Origin: Vibrio sp. CAU 1672
GTDB taxonomy: Bacteria > Pseudomonadota > Gammaproteobacteria > Enterobacterales > Vibrionaceae
Assembly (NCBI RefSeq): GCF_029223195.1
Contig: NZ_JARHUF010000008.1
Span: forward strand, 1 to 64,000
DNA length: 64,000 bases
Direction: 5' to 3'
The position numbers and the translations under genes are program-made. The notes under the pieces were generated by a model that saw nothing but the letters and a program-made list of their open reading frames with translations, was not told the origin of the DNA and ran no database searches. Shown one piece after another: positions 9,180-18,300 of the stretch. How positions within the stretch are numbered: position 1 is the stretch's first letter; the number at the start of each line of letters is the position of its first letter.

Positions 9180-9207
9180 CAGGGAGCTTAGGCTCCCTTT
9201 TTACTAT
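9180..9207 (+). terminator. Rho-independent terminator after gfcD
   Basis: GGGAGC, a short TTAG loop region and GCTCCC are followed by TTTTT, about 45 bases after the gfcD stop codon. Confidence 0.85.
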
Positions 9208-9388
9208 TGAAAAACGTAGGTAACTGATATCAGTAAGTGTAAAGAATTCTGGTTTACGCCACTAGCCCCGCAATATTGGCAGGCAAACTCTGAATCACCA
9301 ATCGCTATCTTTTCCTGCCACCCGATAGCACCGTAATGCGTTTCTTGCTAAAATTCCGGGGATAATTTTAACCTATGGTGGAAGTTCT

Positions 9389-10330
9389 ATGATCATCGTA
9401 ACTGGTGGTGCTGGCATGATCGGCAGCAACATTGTTAAGTCACTCAATGCAATTGGTATTAACGATATTCTGGTTGTCGACAACCTGAAGAACGGTAAAA
9501 AGTTTAAGAACTTGGTCGATCTGGACATCACCGACTACATGGATCGCGATGACTTCCTGACCCAAATCATGGCCGGTGATGACTTTGGCCCGATTGAAGC
9601 GGTTTTCCATCAGGGTGCCTGCTCTGCAACCACTGAATGGGATGGCAAGTACATGATGCTCAACAACTATGAGTATTCCAAAGAGTTGCTGCACTACTGC
9701 CTGGATCGTGAGATCCCATTCCTGTACGCCTCTTCGGCGGCCACCTATGGGGATACCGAAAGGTTTGTCGAAGAGCGTGAGCATGAAGGAGCATTAAACG
9801 TCTATGGCTACTCCAAGCAGCAGTTCGACAATTATGTGCGCCGCCTGTGGCAAGATGCGGAAGAACACGGCGAGAAGCTGTCTCAAATAACCGGCTTCCG
9901 TTACTTCAACGTCTACGGCCCGCGTGAAGATCACAAAGGCAGCATGGCATCGGTTGCCTTCCACCTTAACAACCAGATCCTGGCCGGTGAAAATCCAAAA
10001 CTGTTTGAAGGCAGCGGCCAGTTCAAGCGTGATTTCGTTTACGTTGGCGACGTATGTAAAGTCAATCTGTGGTTTATGCAACACGGTGTTTCCGGCATCT
10101 TTAACTGCGGTACCGGCCGCGCAGAAGCTTTTGATGAAGTGGCCAAGGCTGTCATCGCCCATCATGGCAAAGGGGAGATCGAATATATTCCTTTCCCTGA
10201 GCACTTAAAAGGCGCGTACCAGGAATTCACCCAAGCAGATCTGGCCAAGCTGCGTGCGACCGGTTGTGATGTTGAGTTCCAGACTGTCGCCGAAGGCGTC
10301 GCTGAGTATATGGCGATCCACAACGCGTAA
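9389..10330 (+). CDS. hldD: ADP-L-glycero-D-manno-heptose 6-epimerase
   Basis: Converts ADP-D-glycero-D-manno-heptose to the L form, the heptose donor for LPS inner core. 313 residues, full length. N-terminal Rossmann motif [10 protein letters not shown] binds NADP. The SDR catalytic set is visible: Ser-Ser-Ala near residue 116 and YGYSKQQFD with Tyr and Lys near residue 139. A GGTGGAAG ribosome site precedes the ATG. In Vibrio this gene marks one end of the O-antigen locus, as here. lpxM-like, waaF and waaA follow on the same strand. Confidence 0.97.
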   Translation: MIIVTGGAGMIGSNIVKSLNAIGINDILVVDNLKNGKKFKNLVDLDITDYMDRDDFLTQIMAGDDFGPIEAVFHQGACSATTEWDGKYMMLNNYEYSKELLHYCLDREIPFLYASSAATYGDTERFVEEREHEGALNVYGYSKQQFDNYVRRLWQDAEEHGEKLSQITGFRYFNVYGPREDHKGSMASVAFHLNNQILAGENPKLFEGSGQFKRDFVYVGDVCKVNLWFMQHGVSGIFNCGTGRAEAFDEVAKAVIAHHGKGEIEYIPFPEHLKGAYQEFTQADLAKLRATGCDVEFQTVAEGVAEYMAIHNA

Positions 10331-10454
10331 ATCCAGTGTTAGCTGACGGATTTTAGGCTCTCCTCGGTGTAGCCTAAAATCCTGTCCCTCAAAATATCGT
10401 CTGAATTTATCGTGCACTCGATCTTATCGCCCAGTAAGGTAATTTAAATTTTTC

Positions 10455-11444
10455 ATGACCACTCAACGCGACGACTACGATCCGAAAGCCTATCAGCCAA
10501 AGTTTAAACGCGAGTTTCTCGCTCCCAAGCATTGGGGAACCTGGCTGGGTGTCATACTGTTTTTACCCGTGACCCTGCTACCTCTGAAGCTACAAAAATG
10601 GTTAGCCCAACTCATCGCCGCCAAAATGGCCAAGTCGCATACAGGACCGGCCCACCGTTCTCGGGTGAACTTTGAACTCTGCTTCCCTGAAAAGAGCTTT
10701 GCTGAGCGTGAAAAGCTGATCGAAAAAACCCTGTTCACCGCCACGTTGTTTTTCCTCCGCTTTGGCCTGTTAAGCCTGCGATCTTCTCAGTGGTTACGTA
10801 AACGCTGCAAAATTAAAGGCATGGAGATATTGCAGCAGTATGTCGACAAACATGAAAATGTGATCCTCCTGACCCCTCACACCTGGGCGATTGACGTGCC
10901 GGCCATTTTGCTGGCGTCCATGGGAATGCCGGTCACTGGATTTGCCAAAAAACAGAAAAACGAAGTAGCCGACTGGCTGATGCACCGCCAACGCATTCAG
11001 TATGGCGGACGCATCTATGAGCGCTCGGTGGGCATCAAACCCTACCTGAAAGCTATCCGAGAGGGCTACATTGGCTATTATCTTCCCGATCAGGATCACG
11101 GACCGGAAGGCAGTGTTTTTGTAGACTTTTTTGCAACGCGAAAAGCCACCCTGCCCGGTTTAGGCAAGCTCGCAAAACTGACCAAATCTACCGTTTTGCC
11201 ACTGTTTGTCGCGCTCAATCCAGACAATGGCGACTTCGAGATTGAAATATTACCGGCCCTCGAAGTAGGCCAGGGCGAAGAACAAGATGCCCGCACCTGC
11301 AACCGAACGATTGAACACTTCGTCGGGGCACAGCCTGAGCAGTACATGTGGGTACTGCAACTGCTTCACTCCCAGGAAGACGGTAACAACTACTACAACC
11401 TGTTTAAGCCCCGATACAACACCGACTGGCGAATTGAAAAATGA
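10455..11444 (+). CDS. lpxM: Lipid A late acyltransferase, LpxM type
   Basis: Adds a secondary acyl chain to Kdo-lipid A using acyl-ACP at the inner membrane. 329 residues, in the LpxL/LpxM/HtrB family. The catalytic HX4D motif is HTWAID (about residues 140–145), matching LpxM (HGWAVD in E. coli) rather than LpxL, whose motif ends in Glu. A membrane-associated segment GVILFLPVTLLPLKL lies near residue 33. The stop codon overlaps the waaF start by 4 bases. Some Vibrio homologs in this family transfer hydroxylated chains, so the acyl chain cannot be deduced. A second paralog with the LpxL-type motif lies at 43994. Confidence 0.85.
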   Translation: MTTQRDDYDPKAYQPKFKREFLAPKHWGTWLGVILFLPVTLLPLKLQKWLAQLIAAKMAKSHTGPAHRSRVNFELCFPEKSFAEREKLIEKTLFTATLFFLRFGLLSLRSSQWLRKRCKIKGMEILQQYVDKHENVILLTPHTWAIDVPAILLASMGMPVTGFAKKQKNEVADWLMHRQRIQYGGRIYERSVGIKPYLKAIREGYIGYYLPDQDHGPEGSVFVDFFATRKATLPGLGKLAKLTKSTVLPLFVALNPDNGDFEIEILPALEVGQGEEQDARTCNRTIEHFVGAQPEQYMWVLQLLHSQEDGNNYYNLFKPRYNTDWRIEK

Positions 11445-12499
11445 AAAAAATCCTTGTAATTGGCCCTGCATGGGTCGGTGATATGGTGATGTCACAATCA
11501 CTTTACACCACTTTGAAACAACAGCATCCGGATTGCATCATTGATGTCATTGCGCCAGGGTGGTGCAAACCCATTCTGGAACGGATGCCGGAGGTCAACC
11601 AAGCGATTGACATGCCCATCGGCCACGGCGAATTCAATCTGTTAGGCCGGCGTGAAATCGGTAAGTCACTGCGAGAAAAGCACTACGATCAGGCCTATAT
11701 ATTGCCGAAATCAGCGAAGTCTGCCCTAATCCCCTGGTTTGCTAACATTCCTGTTCGCACCGGCTGGAAAGGTGAAATGCGCTATGGCCTGCTGAATGAT
11801 CTGCGCCCGAACATGAAATCGTTCCAATATATGGTTGAGCGCTACGTTGCGCTGGCCTACCCTCAGGCTGAGATGATTGATTCAACCTCACTGGGTGGAT
11901 TAGATACCCTGCCCCGCCCAAGCCTGACGATTGTGCCCGATGCACAGCAAAAAACACTGCACAAATTTACTTTATCGACCGACGAGCCAGTGCTTGGCCT
12001 TTGCCCCGGCGCTGAGTTTGGCCCGGCAAAAAAATGGCCTGAGCACCATTACGCGGAAGTCGCAACCAAGATGAGCCAGTCTGGTCACCACATCTGGCTG
12101 TTCGGCTCACAAAAGGATCTTGAGACCTGTAACAATATTAAAGCGCAGGTGCCTGAAAACTTACACCAGCGCATTCACGTACTAGCCGGGCAAACCAGCT
12201 TGATTGAAGCGGTCGACTTATTGGCGGCATGTCAAACGGTGGTGGCCAATGATTCCGGCCTGATGCACGTAGCGGCAGCCGTCGGTTGTAATGTAGTGGC
12301 GGTCTACGGCTCAACATCGCCGAAATACACCCCACCGCTGGCAGAAAAAGTGGCAATCGTCCATACCGATATTGAGTGTCGCCCGTGCTTTAAGCGCGAA
12401 TGCCAATACCAGCATTTGAAGTGTCTGACGGAACTGGCTCCCTCTCAGGTTCTGGCCAGTATCCAAAAACTGGAAGCCATCGCGGTAGACGCATGCTGA
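11441..12499 (+). CDS. waaF: ADP-heptose:LPS heptosyltransferase II
   Basis: Adds the second heptose to the LPS inner core; cytoplasmic-face GT9 enzyme of 352 residues, family length. The opening ILVIGPAWVGDMVMSQSL is the WaaF signature. The donor-binding C-terminal half holds LCPGAEFGPAKKWP near residue 187 and the NDSGLMHVAAA motif near residue 270. It overlaps the lpxM-like gene by 4 bases and waaA by 7 bases, so the three genes are translationally coupled. Confidence 0.96.
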   Translation: MKKILVIGPAWVGDMVMSQSLYTTLKQQHPDCIIDVIAPGWCKPILERMPEVNQAIDMPIGHGEFNLLGRREIGKSLREKHYDQAYILPKSAKSALIPWFANIPVRTGWKGEMRYGLLNDLRPNMKSFQYMVERYVALAYPQAEMIDSTSLGGLDTLPRPSLTIVPDAQQKTLHKFTLSTDEPVLGLCPGAEFGPAKKWPEHHYAEVATKMSQSGHHIWLFGSQKDLETCNNIKAQVPENLHQRIHVLAGQTSLIEAVDLLAACQTVVANDSGLMHVAAAVGCNVVAVYGSTSPKYTPPLAEKVAIVHTDIECRPCFKRECQYQHLKCLTELAPSQVLASIQKLEAIAVDAC

Positions 12500-13761
12500 T
12501 CCGTGCCTGTTACACCCTGCTGCTAACCTTAGCCGCACCGCTGCTGTTATTCGGCTTATACAAACGTAAGCCGAATAAGCCCAGATTTGGTCGGCGCTGG
12601 AAAGAGCACTTCGGGATTACACCAAAATCAGAAGCCCGCGAGCGCCCCATCTGGATTCATGCGGTTTCCGTCGGTGAAAGCATTGCAGCAACGCCCCTGA
12701 TCAAGGCTCTAAAAAAGCAAAACCCAGAACAACCAATTTTGGTCACCACTACGACCAGTACCGGCGCTGAACAGATTGCGAAATTAGGTGATTTAGTCGA
12801 GCACCGTTATATGCCGATCGATTTCAGCTTTGCGGTAAAAGGGTTTCTTCGTGCGGTCAAGCCGAAACAGATGCTGATCATTGAAACCGAACTGTGGCCA
12901 AACACCCTGCATACGGTCAACCAGGCTGGCATTCCGATCACTGTGGTCAATGCCCGCCTTTCAGAGAAATCCTGCCGCAACTACGCCAGAGTGCAACCGC
13001 TGTTTGATCTGCTGCATCCCAATTTGACCCAATTGCTGTGTCAAACCGATGCCGATGCCGAACGCTTTGCCCGCTTAGGCGTCGCAAGCGACAAACTGCA
13101 GGTCACCGGCTCAATAAAGTTTGATATCCAGATATCAGATGACGTCAAAACACAAAGCCAAACGCTGCGTGGCACGCTGGGAAATGAGCGCCCGGTCTGG
13201 ATCGCAGCCAGCACCCACAAAGGCGAAGACGAGCAAGTCCTCAATGCCCACAAACAAGTTTTAACCTCCCACCCTGATGCATTACTGATCTTGGTGCCAC
13301 GTCATCCTGAGCGCTTTGATTCAGTATTTGAATTGTGCCAACAGCAAGGGTTTGCCACAGCCCGACGCACCTCCGCGCAGCTGGTTACGCCGGAAGTCCA
13401 GGTGTACCTTGGCGATACCATGGGTGAGATGCTGGTACTGTTAGGTGCCGCAGACATCTGCTTTATGGGCGGCAGCCTGATTGGCAACAAGGTTGGTGGG
13501 CATAATGTACTGGAACCGGCGGCGCTGGGCGTACCGGTGATCACCGGGCCAAGTTACTTCAATTTTGAGGCGATTGTTGAGCTATTGGTACAACACTCGC
13601 TATGCGAAGTCGCGGAAAACCCGGATGAGCTCCAGGCCAAACTATGCCAGCACCTGGCGGAAGAGCCGGCTCCACAATCCACGCAGAAAAAAAATGCCGA
13701 GTTCATGTCCAAGTATACCAACGTCGCCAATAATGTGGCCAAGATGATCTTAGAGAAATAA
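12493..13761 (+). CDS. waaA: 3-deoxy-D-manno-octulosonic acid transferase
   Basis: Transfers Kdo from CMP-Kdo to lipid IVA. 422 residues from the ATG at 12493, which gives the usual N-terminal membrane anchor (MLIRACYTLLLTL…). The longer in-frame start at 12400 would lie deep in waaF and is rejected. Motifs: IWIHAVSVGES near residue 51, ETELWPN near residue 133, and the C-terminal GGHNVLEPAALGVPVITGP. Given the kdkA gene at 30621, this enzyme may add a single Kdo that is then phosphorylated, as in Haemophilus and Vibrio; this is inference. Confidence 0.95.
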   Translation: MLIRACYTLLLTLAAPLLLFGLYKRKPNKPRFGRRWKEHFGITPKSEARERPIWIHAVSVGESIAATPLIKALKKQNPEQPILVTTTTSTGAEQIAKLGDLVEHRYMPIDFSFAVKGFLRAVKPKQMLIIETELWPNTLHTVNQAGIPITVVNARLSEKSCRNYARVQPLFDLLHPNLTQLLCQTDADAERFARLGVASDKLQVTGSIKFDIQISDDVKTQSQTLRGTLGNERPVWIAASTHKGEDEQVLNAHKQVLTSHPDALLILVPRHPERFDSVFELCQQQGFATARRTSAQLVTPEVQVYLGDTMGEMLVLLGAADICFMGGSLIGNKVGGHNVLEPAALGVPVITGPSYFNFEAIVELLVQHSLCEVAENPDELQAKLCQHLAEEPAPQSTQKKNAEFMSKYTNVANNVAKMILEK

Positions 13762-13762
13762 A

Positions 13763-14692
13763 ATGAAAAACATCATTACGTATAAAAGAGTCACTTCTGA
13801 TTACAATAACGTTTGTTACGTAAACTCTATTTTTGCTCTGTTCCTTTATTTGTATATTAATAAAGGGGATAAAAACACATTGTTTGTCAGCCATGTAGAC
13901 TTTGAAGGCTTGCTGAAAGAAAGCCGTTTAGACAATGTCATTATTGTTGATACCAAGAGAAACAGAAACTGGGATTCACTACTGCATAAGTTTGGCTTGC
14001 TAAAATATGACCTGACGGAGTTTATTCAAGGCAAGTTGTTCTTTGGTCATGACCATCTAACCTTTGCGTTTCTTTTTGATTTCGATAACGCGTCCGTACT
14101 GGAAGATGGTACCGGTAATTACGGCGGCCCAATTGCCTTGAAAAAGAGAATCAGGCGGGCGTTAAAAGGAAGAGTGGTGTCCCCGCTCGGCTATGGCAAA
14201 CAGGTCAAAACCGTTTACCTCTCCAAGCCAGAGCAAGCTGACCGCAGACTGCAAAAGAAAGTCGCGGCGTTCAGTGTGGTGGATCTCTTAGACTACACGC
14301 GCAACCACAGCCTGAAAAAAGTACTCACCCATGATCATCAGTCTCTGAGCAACCAGAATATTTTATTCACCCAGCCTATCAGCGATCTGATCACAGAAGA
14401 AGGGAAAATCAAGCTATACCAGCAAATCGTTGATGAGTACCAGATCAGCGTAATCAAACCCCACCCAAGAGAAACCACCGACTATGCAGCACATTTTTCC
14501 TGTGAGGTGCTGGATAAATTCATCCCGGCTGAAGCGTTAATCGCGCCGGATGATCAGAATATCAACCTCTACACATTAAGCTCAACGTCGGTCTTAAACC
14601 TAAAAGAAGTGAACAATAACCTTCATATTGAATTGCTGGCGCCAGACTTACACAACTACTTATCTCAATGGCAAGCGAGAAATCATAAGTAA
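13763..14692 (+). CDS. Glycosyltransferase family 52 (LPS sialyltransferase-like)
   Basis: A 309-residue protein with features of GT52, the family of lipooligosaccharide alpha-2,3-sialyltransferases and alpha-glucosyltransferases. They are VLEDGTGNYGG near residue 113 (the D/E-D-G motif), IKPHPRET near residue 230 and the TLSSTSVLNL serine-rich motif near residue 272. It starts 1 base after the waaA stop, so it belongs to the LPS-core operon. It converges on a complete CMP-legionaminate operon, making transfer of a nonulosonic acid to LPS the natural reading. AT-richer than waaA, which suggests later acquisition. A different GT52 donor cannot be excluded. Confidence 0.78.
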   Translation: MKNIITYKRVTSDYNNVCYVNSIFALFLYLYINKGDKNTLFVSHVDFEGLLKESRLDNVIIVDTKRNRNWDSLLHKFGLLKYDLTEFIQGKLFFGHDHLTFAFLFDFDNASVLEDGTGNYGGPIALKKRIRRALKGRVVSPLGYGKQVKTVYLSKPEQADRRLQKKVAAFSVVDLLDYTRNHSLKKVLTHDHQSLSNQNILFTQPISDLITEEGKIKLYQQIVDEYQISVIKPHPRETTDYAAHFSCEVLDKFIPAEALIAPDDQNINLYTLSSTSVLNLKEVNNNLHIELLAPDLHNYLSQWQARNHK

Positions 14693-14715
14693 GCGCTGTT
14701 CTGCCCACTAAAATA

Positions 14716-14748
14716 AGCCAGAGCCTTCCCAATCGGAAGGCTCTGGCC
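14716..14748. terminator. Convergent hairpin between the GT52 gene and legF
   Basis: CCAGAGCCTTCC (14718–14729) and GGAAGGCTCTGG (14735–14746) form a perfect 12-bp stem around a 5-base loop. An AAAATAAG stretch on its left gives a modest U run for minus-strand transcripts. It sits in the 63-bp gap between convergent genes and probably serves the long leg operon. Confidence 0.7.
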
Positions 14749-14755
14749 CGTTCAC

Positions 14756-15460
14756 TTATTCGCTAGCACTGGTATTTTTGTGCATAAAAAATTCCGCCAA
14801 CTCAAAATCCAATTGGGTATCGATATCGAAAGAGTATCGATTTTCCATGAGGTAAGCGAACGTTTGATTACTGTAGCAAATCTGTTTTTGCGTTTTCAGT
14901 ATTTGAGCATCAAAGACATACACCGCCCCATTAAGACGGTAAAATTCACCGAGATCCTGCGAGCGATTCAACGCTTCAGGCTTCAGGAAACTCCCCATAG
15001 AAGCATCTGATGGCAAGGTGTTGGCCCACAGTGGTGAATGCTCACAAGGGGTAACCGACACCACCGAATCGGCCTGCTTTTCAATAAAGAGCTCTAATGC
15101 TTCATCAATATGCTGCGCCGTTCGCAAAGGTGATGTTGGCTGGAGTAAAACCAAAATATCGGCATCACTGGCCAACGTTTCTAAAGAGTAAACCAGAACA
15201 TCTTCCGTCTTTGCCGTATCTGAAGCCAGATGAGCTGGCCTGAGTTCCGGCACCTCTGCCCCGAGCCCGACCGCCACATCGGCAATCTCCTGATCATCGG
15301 TACTCACCAGCACCTGATCGACATATCGACTGTTTGAAGCGGCATCAATTGACCAGCCAATGAGTGGTTTACCATGCAGTGGTAACACATTCTTTCTCGG
15401 TAAGCGTTTGCTGCCGCCTCTGGCAGGTATCAGGGCAAGTACTTTTTTACCGTCGATCAC
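14756..15460 (-). CDS. legF: CMP-legionaminic/sialic acid synthetase
   Basis: Activates a nonulosonic acid with CTP. 234 residues, acylneuraminate cytidylyltransferase family. N-terminal ALIPARGGSKRLPRKN is the CTP-binding signature, followed by LLQPTSPLR near residue 105 and FYRLNGAVYVF near residue 178. The start is GTG and overlaps the ptmE stop by 1 base. The full GDP-linked pathway next door argues for legionaminate rather than N-acetylneuraminate as substrate; sequence alone does not separate LegF from NeuA. Confidence 0.88.
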   Translation of the reverse strand: MIDGKKVLALIPARGGSKRLPRKNVLPLHGKPLIGWSIDAASNSRYVDQVLVSTDDQEIADVAVGLGAEVPELRPAHLASDTAKTEDVLVYSLETLASDADILVLLQPTSPLRTAQHIDEALELFIEKQADSVVSVTPCEHSPLWANTLPSDASMGSFLKPEALNRSQDLGEFYRLNGAVYVFDAQILKTQKQICYSNQTFAYLMENRYSFDIDTQLDFELAEFFMHKNTSASE

Positions 15461-16518
15461 TACAGCATCCCCAAGGTATGAATATCCGCTTGTGCCCGGT
15501 TAAAATCGTCCATACGGCCGATATCAAGCCAGTACTCATGAATCGGGAACATTAACACTTTTTCACGTTCAATCATGTGTTGCTCAAGCAAGGTTGGCAT
15601 ATCAATACGATGGTTCTTCGGTACCGACTGAACGACTCGAGGAGATACGACGTAAATACCAGCATTGACAAAAAAGCGCTGAACCGGCTTTTCGACCATG
15701 CTGGTGATTTTGTTGCCTTCGCCGTTGATCACACCATAAGGGATCTGGTAGTCATACTCTCGCACACACATGGTCGCATCCGCTTGGTTTTCTGTATGAA
15801 ATTCAAGTAAACGCCGGAAATCCACTTTAGTTAATACATCACCATTCATCATGATTAACGGCAGGTCTTGCGGCAGATCTTTTGGCAACAAACCCAAAGC
15901 ACCGCCAGTACCAAGTGGTGATTCCTCATGAACATACTGGATGCTGACCCCCAGTTCGGAGCCATCCCCAAAGTGCGCTTCGATCTGCTCTGGCATGTAG
16001 TGGGTTGAGATATAAAAGTTAACAAACCCCGCTTTAATGAAGCTGTGGATCACCGTTTCCAGAATCGGTTTATTGCCGATTTTCAGCATCGGTTTGGGGC
16101 AGGTATCAGTTAAAGGACGCAGACGAGTACCAAACCCACCAGCCATCAGGAACACTGGGTTTTGATAGGTCGGCTGACGAAGCACACCATGTAGGGTTTC
16201 CAAACCCACTACTTTGCCTTTATCTATCAGCGGAATAGATAAAACACTTCTGTTTTCCATCGCCTCGATCAAATCTTCACGCGGCGTGTTCACGTCTGCC
16301 GTCAGTGGGCTGGTGTTCATCACTTGCGCGACATCGGCGGTTAACGGCAGGTTCTTGAGCAAACCACGACGGATATCCCCATCAGTCACGACGCCCAATA
16401 ACGCACCGTCATCATCCACCACCAATACGACACGCAGTGCCTCATTGTTAATGATTTCCAATGCATCACGTAGTGTACTGGTTGGTTTAATTAATACGTT
16501 TTTCCAACAATGACTCAT
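15460..16518 (-). CDS. ptmE: CBS-domain nucleotidyltransferase, PtmE-like glucosamine-1-phosphate guanylyltransferase
   Basis: A 352-residue fusion. A CBS-domain pair (about residues 1–115, with LLGVVTDGDIRRGLL) is followed by a sugar-phosphate nucleotidyltransferase domain. The latter carries LMAGGFGTRLRPLTD near residue 123 and a PKPMLKIGNKPILE lysine motif. This architecture is that of Campylobacter PtmE, which makes GDP-glucosamine for the legionaminic acid route. Its placement inside a leg gene set supports that role. CBS domains may sense nucleotides. It is not RmlA: the CBS pair and motif context differ. Confidence 0.82.
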   Translation of the reverse strand: MSHCWKNVLIKPTSTLRDALEIINNEALRVVLVVDDDGALLGVVTDGDIRRGLLKNLPLTADVAQVMNTSPLTADVNTPREDLIEAMENRSVLSIPLIDKGKVVGLETLHGVLRQPTYQNPVFLMAGGFGTRLRPLTDTCPKPMLKIGNKPILETVIHSFIKAGFVNFYISTHYMPEQIEAHFGDGSELGVSIQYVHEESPLGTGGALGLLPKDLPQDLPLIMMNGDVLTKVDFRRLLEFHTENQADATMCVREYDYQIPYGVINGEGNKITSMVEKPVQRFFVNAGIYVVSPRVVQSVPKNHRIDMPTLLEQHMIEREKVLMFPIHEYWLDIGRMDDFNRAQADIHTLGML

Positions 16519-16540
16519 GGTAAACCTATATCTTGTGTAA

Positions 16541-17194
16541 TTATTTAGAGCTTTTGAATGTCACGCGACCCGGGTAGCAAACCTGGCTTGGCAACACGTT
16601 CTGGTTAATCACCGCGCCAGCACCAACCACGACATTTTCCGCTAGATTGATATTTTGAATAACCGTGGCACCCGCGCCAATATAAACATTGCCGGCGGTT
16701 TGGACCTGGCCACATAACGTCGCCCGTGGTGCGAGATGGTTGAACGGACCAATCACACAATCGTGTTCCACGATCGCGCCGGTGTTAATAATGCTATGAC
16801 TGCCAATCATAACACCAGCCTGGATGACTGCGTTGGGGAAAACCTGCACGCCTGCTTCCAGTTTTGCATACGGAGAGACCTGTGCGCTCAGCGCAACCAC
16901 CGTTTCGAATCGATAACCATGCGCGATAAAATACTCGCTGAGCTTTTGTCTCAGGGTTGACTGCGGAAGCGCCCCAATCCCATTGACCAGCAACACCTCT
17001 TCAGGTGAAAACTGAAAAACATCATCATCGTCGGTAAAATGAGTCAGCCCGGCAAACGCCGCCCGGGCGCCTAAGTCATCAGGGCAGATAACTGCGCGTA
17101 TTTCTCGCTGCTGGGCGCGCAACAGATCCACCAGCACACTGGCGTGACCACCACCACCAAGCACCACCAGCGGCTTCAAGTTGGAGTTACTCAA
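16541..17194 (-). CDS. legH: LegH/NeuD-like sugar-amine acetyltransferase
   Basis: Left-handed beta-helix (hexapeptide) acetyltransferase of the PglD/NeuD family. An N-terminal Rossmann-like part with VVLGGGGHASVLVDLL precedes hexapeptide repeats from about residue 85, including VIQAGVMIGSHSIINTGAIV and the catalytic-type histidine in IVEHDCVIG. It would acetylate the 4-amino group made by LegC. I prefer the TTG start at 17194 (GGAG 9 bases upstream, 8-base overlap with legI); the ATG at 17239 would overlap legI by 53 bases and adds residues outside the fold. Confidence 0.82.
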   Translation of the reverse strand: MSNSNLKPLVVLGGGGHASVLVDLLRAQQREIRAVICPDDLGARAAFAGLTHFTDDDDVFQFSPEEVLLVNGIGALPQSTLRQKLSEYFIAHGYRFETVVALSAQVSPYAKLEAGVQVFPNAVIQAGVMIGSHSIINTGAIVEHDCVIGPFNHLAPRATLCGQVQTAGNVYIGAGATVIQNINLAENVVVGAGAVINQNVLPSQVCYPGRVTFKSSK

Positions 17195-18260
17195 CGATAA
17201 GGTCTCCAAGCTGATAAACTCGACTTGCGGGCTTATCAAGCAAATCCCAAAAACGGTAGGGTGACATCCCCGTGCCCGGACGCTTGATAGTCAGGTTATC
17301 CTCCGTGAACACTTCACCGGCCTGGATTGACCTGGCGGCAACCAGACTCTTACGGGCGACTGCTTTATTTTTAACCTCTGAAACCGTCGGGCTTTTGACC
17401 CCGCTCCCCAGCGCGACTTCAACCTGGCGGATCGCGCTGACCATCGCTGCCAGCTCATGCGGCTCCAGTGAGGCTTTATGATCCGGGCCTTCCATGTTTT
17501 TATCCAGAGTGAAGTGTTTTTCAATCAGGACCGCGCCACGCGCAACCGCAGCAACGGGAATGGTGATCCCTTCACTATGATCCGAGTACCCCGCCGGCAG
17601 TTCGAATGCTCTGGCTAACGTATCCATCGCCTTGAGGTTAATCTCAGCCATCGGGGCCGGATACTCGGTGGTACAATGCAAGATGGTCACTTTTTGCTTA
17701 AGGGCTTTTTGCCCGACCTCAGATGCGTAGGCTTCCTGAAACGCCACTTCGCTTGGCAAAGCATTTTCATCCGCAGTGTAACCAAAGGCAATCACCCCAA
17801 GTACCGATTCAATTTCAGACAGTGTCGCCATGCCGGTTGATACAATCAAATCACAGCCGGTCCGGGCATGTTCAAGAACCAAAGGTGCATTGGTGATTTC
17901 ACCGGATGGGATTTTCAGGCGGGTTAAACCGAGATCATGGACTAGAAAGTCCAGGCTTTCCGAATCAAATGCCGTCGACAAAAATTCTATCCCCAGAGAC
18001 TGGCAGTGCTCGACCAGCTGATGATGCACATCATAGGAGAGCTCCAACCGACTGAGCATCGCTAACTGAGACTCTTGTTTCTGAGTATTGGCGACTTGAT
18101 ATTCAGCCTGCTCAGCCTCAGCGGTGACCAGATTTTTGGCTTTAAAGGTTTGGAATTTAACGATGTCAGCCCCAGCTCTGTGCGCGGCATTAACCAGTTC
18201 AAAAGCCAAATGTTCATCACCATTGTGGTTTACGCCAGCTTCAGCAATTATTAACGTCAT
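17187..18260 (-). CDS. legI: N,N'-diacetyllegionaminic acid synthase (NeuB family)
   Basis: Condenses the 6-deoxy diacetamido sugar with phosphoenolpyruvate. 357 residues: NeuB TIM barrel (IIAEAGVNHNGD at the start, KFQTFKAKNLVT near residue 37, LHCTTEYPAP near residue 175) and a C-terminal SAF antifreeze-like domain (ARSIQAGEVFTEDNLTIKRPG from about residue 293). The ATG at 18260 gives the canonical start and has AAAGAGA ahead; a longer start at 18317 adds nothing conserved. Confidence 0.92.
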   Translation of the reverse strand: MTLIIAEAGVNHNGDEHLAFELVNAAHRAGADIVKFQTFKAKNLVTAEAEQAEYQVANTQKQESQLAMLSRLELSYDVHHQLVEHCQSLGIEFLSTAFDSESLDFLVHDLGLTRLKIPSGEITNAPLVLEHARTGCDLIVSTGMATLSEIESVLGVIAFGYTADENALPSEVAFQEAYASEVGQKALKQKVTILHCTTEYPAPMAEINLKAMDTLARAFELPAGYSDHSEGITIPVAAVARGAVLIEKHFTLDKNMEGPDHKASLEPHELAAMVSAIRQVEVALGSGVKSPTVSEVKNKAVARKSLVAARSIQAGEVFTEDNLTIKRPGTGMSPYRFWDLLDKPASRVYQLGDLIVE

Positions 18261-18300
18261 AGGGTCTCTTTCTATCGTCAATTGGTCTGTATAACGGTCA

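Noticed and set aside
12400..12492. N-terminal extension of waaA
   Set aside because: It lies inside waaF; the family's membrane-anchor start begins at 12493.
15460..16518. Nucleotidyltransferase considered as the missing RmlA
   Set aside because: The N-terminal CBS pair and placement inside the leg set identify a PtmE-type enzyme, not a dTDP-glucose synthase.
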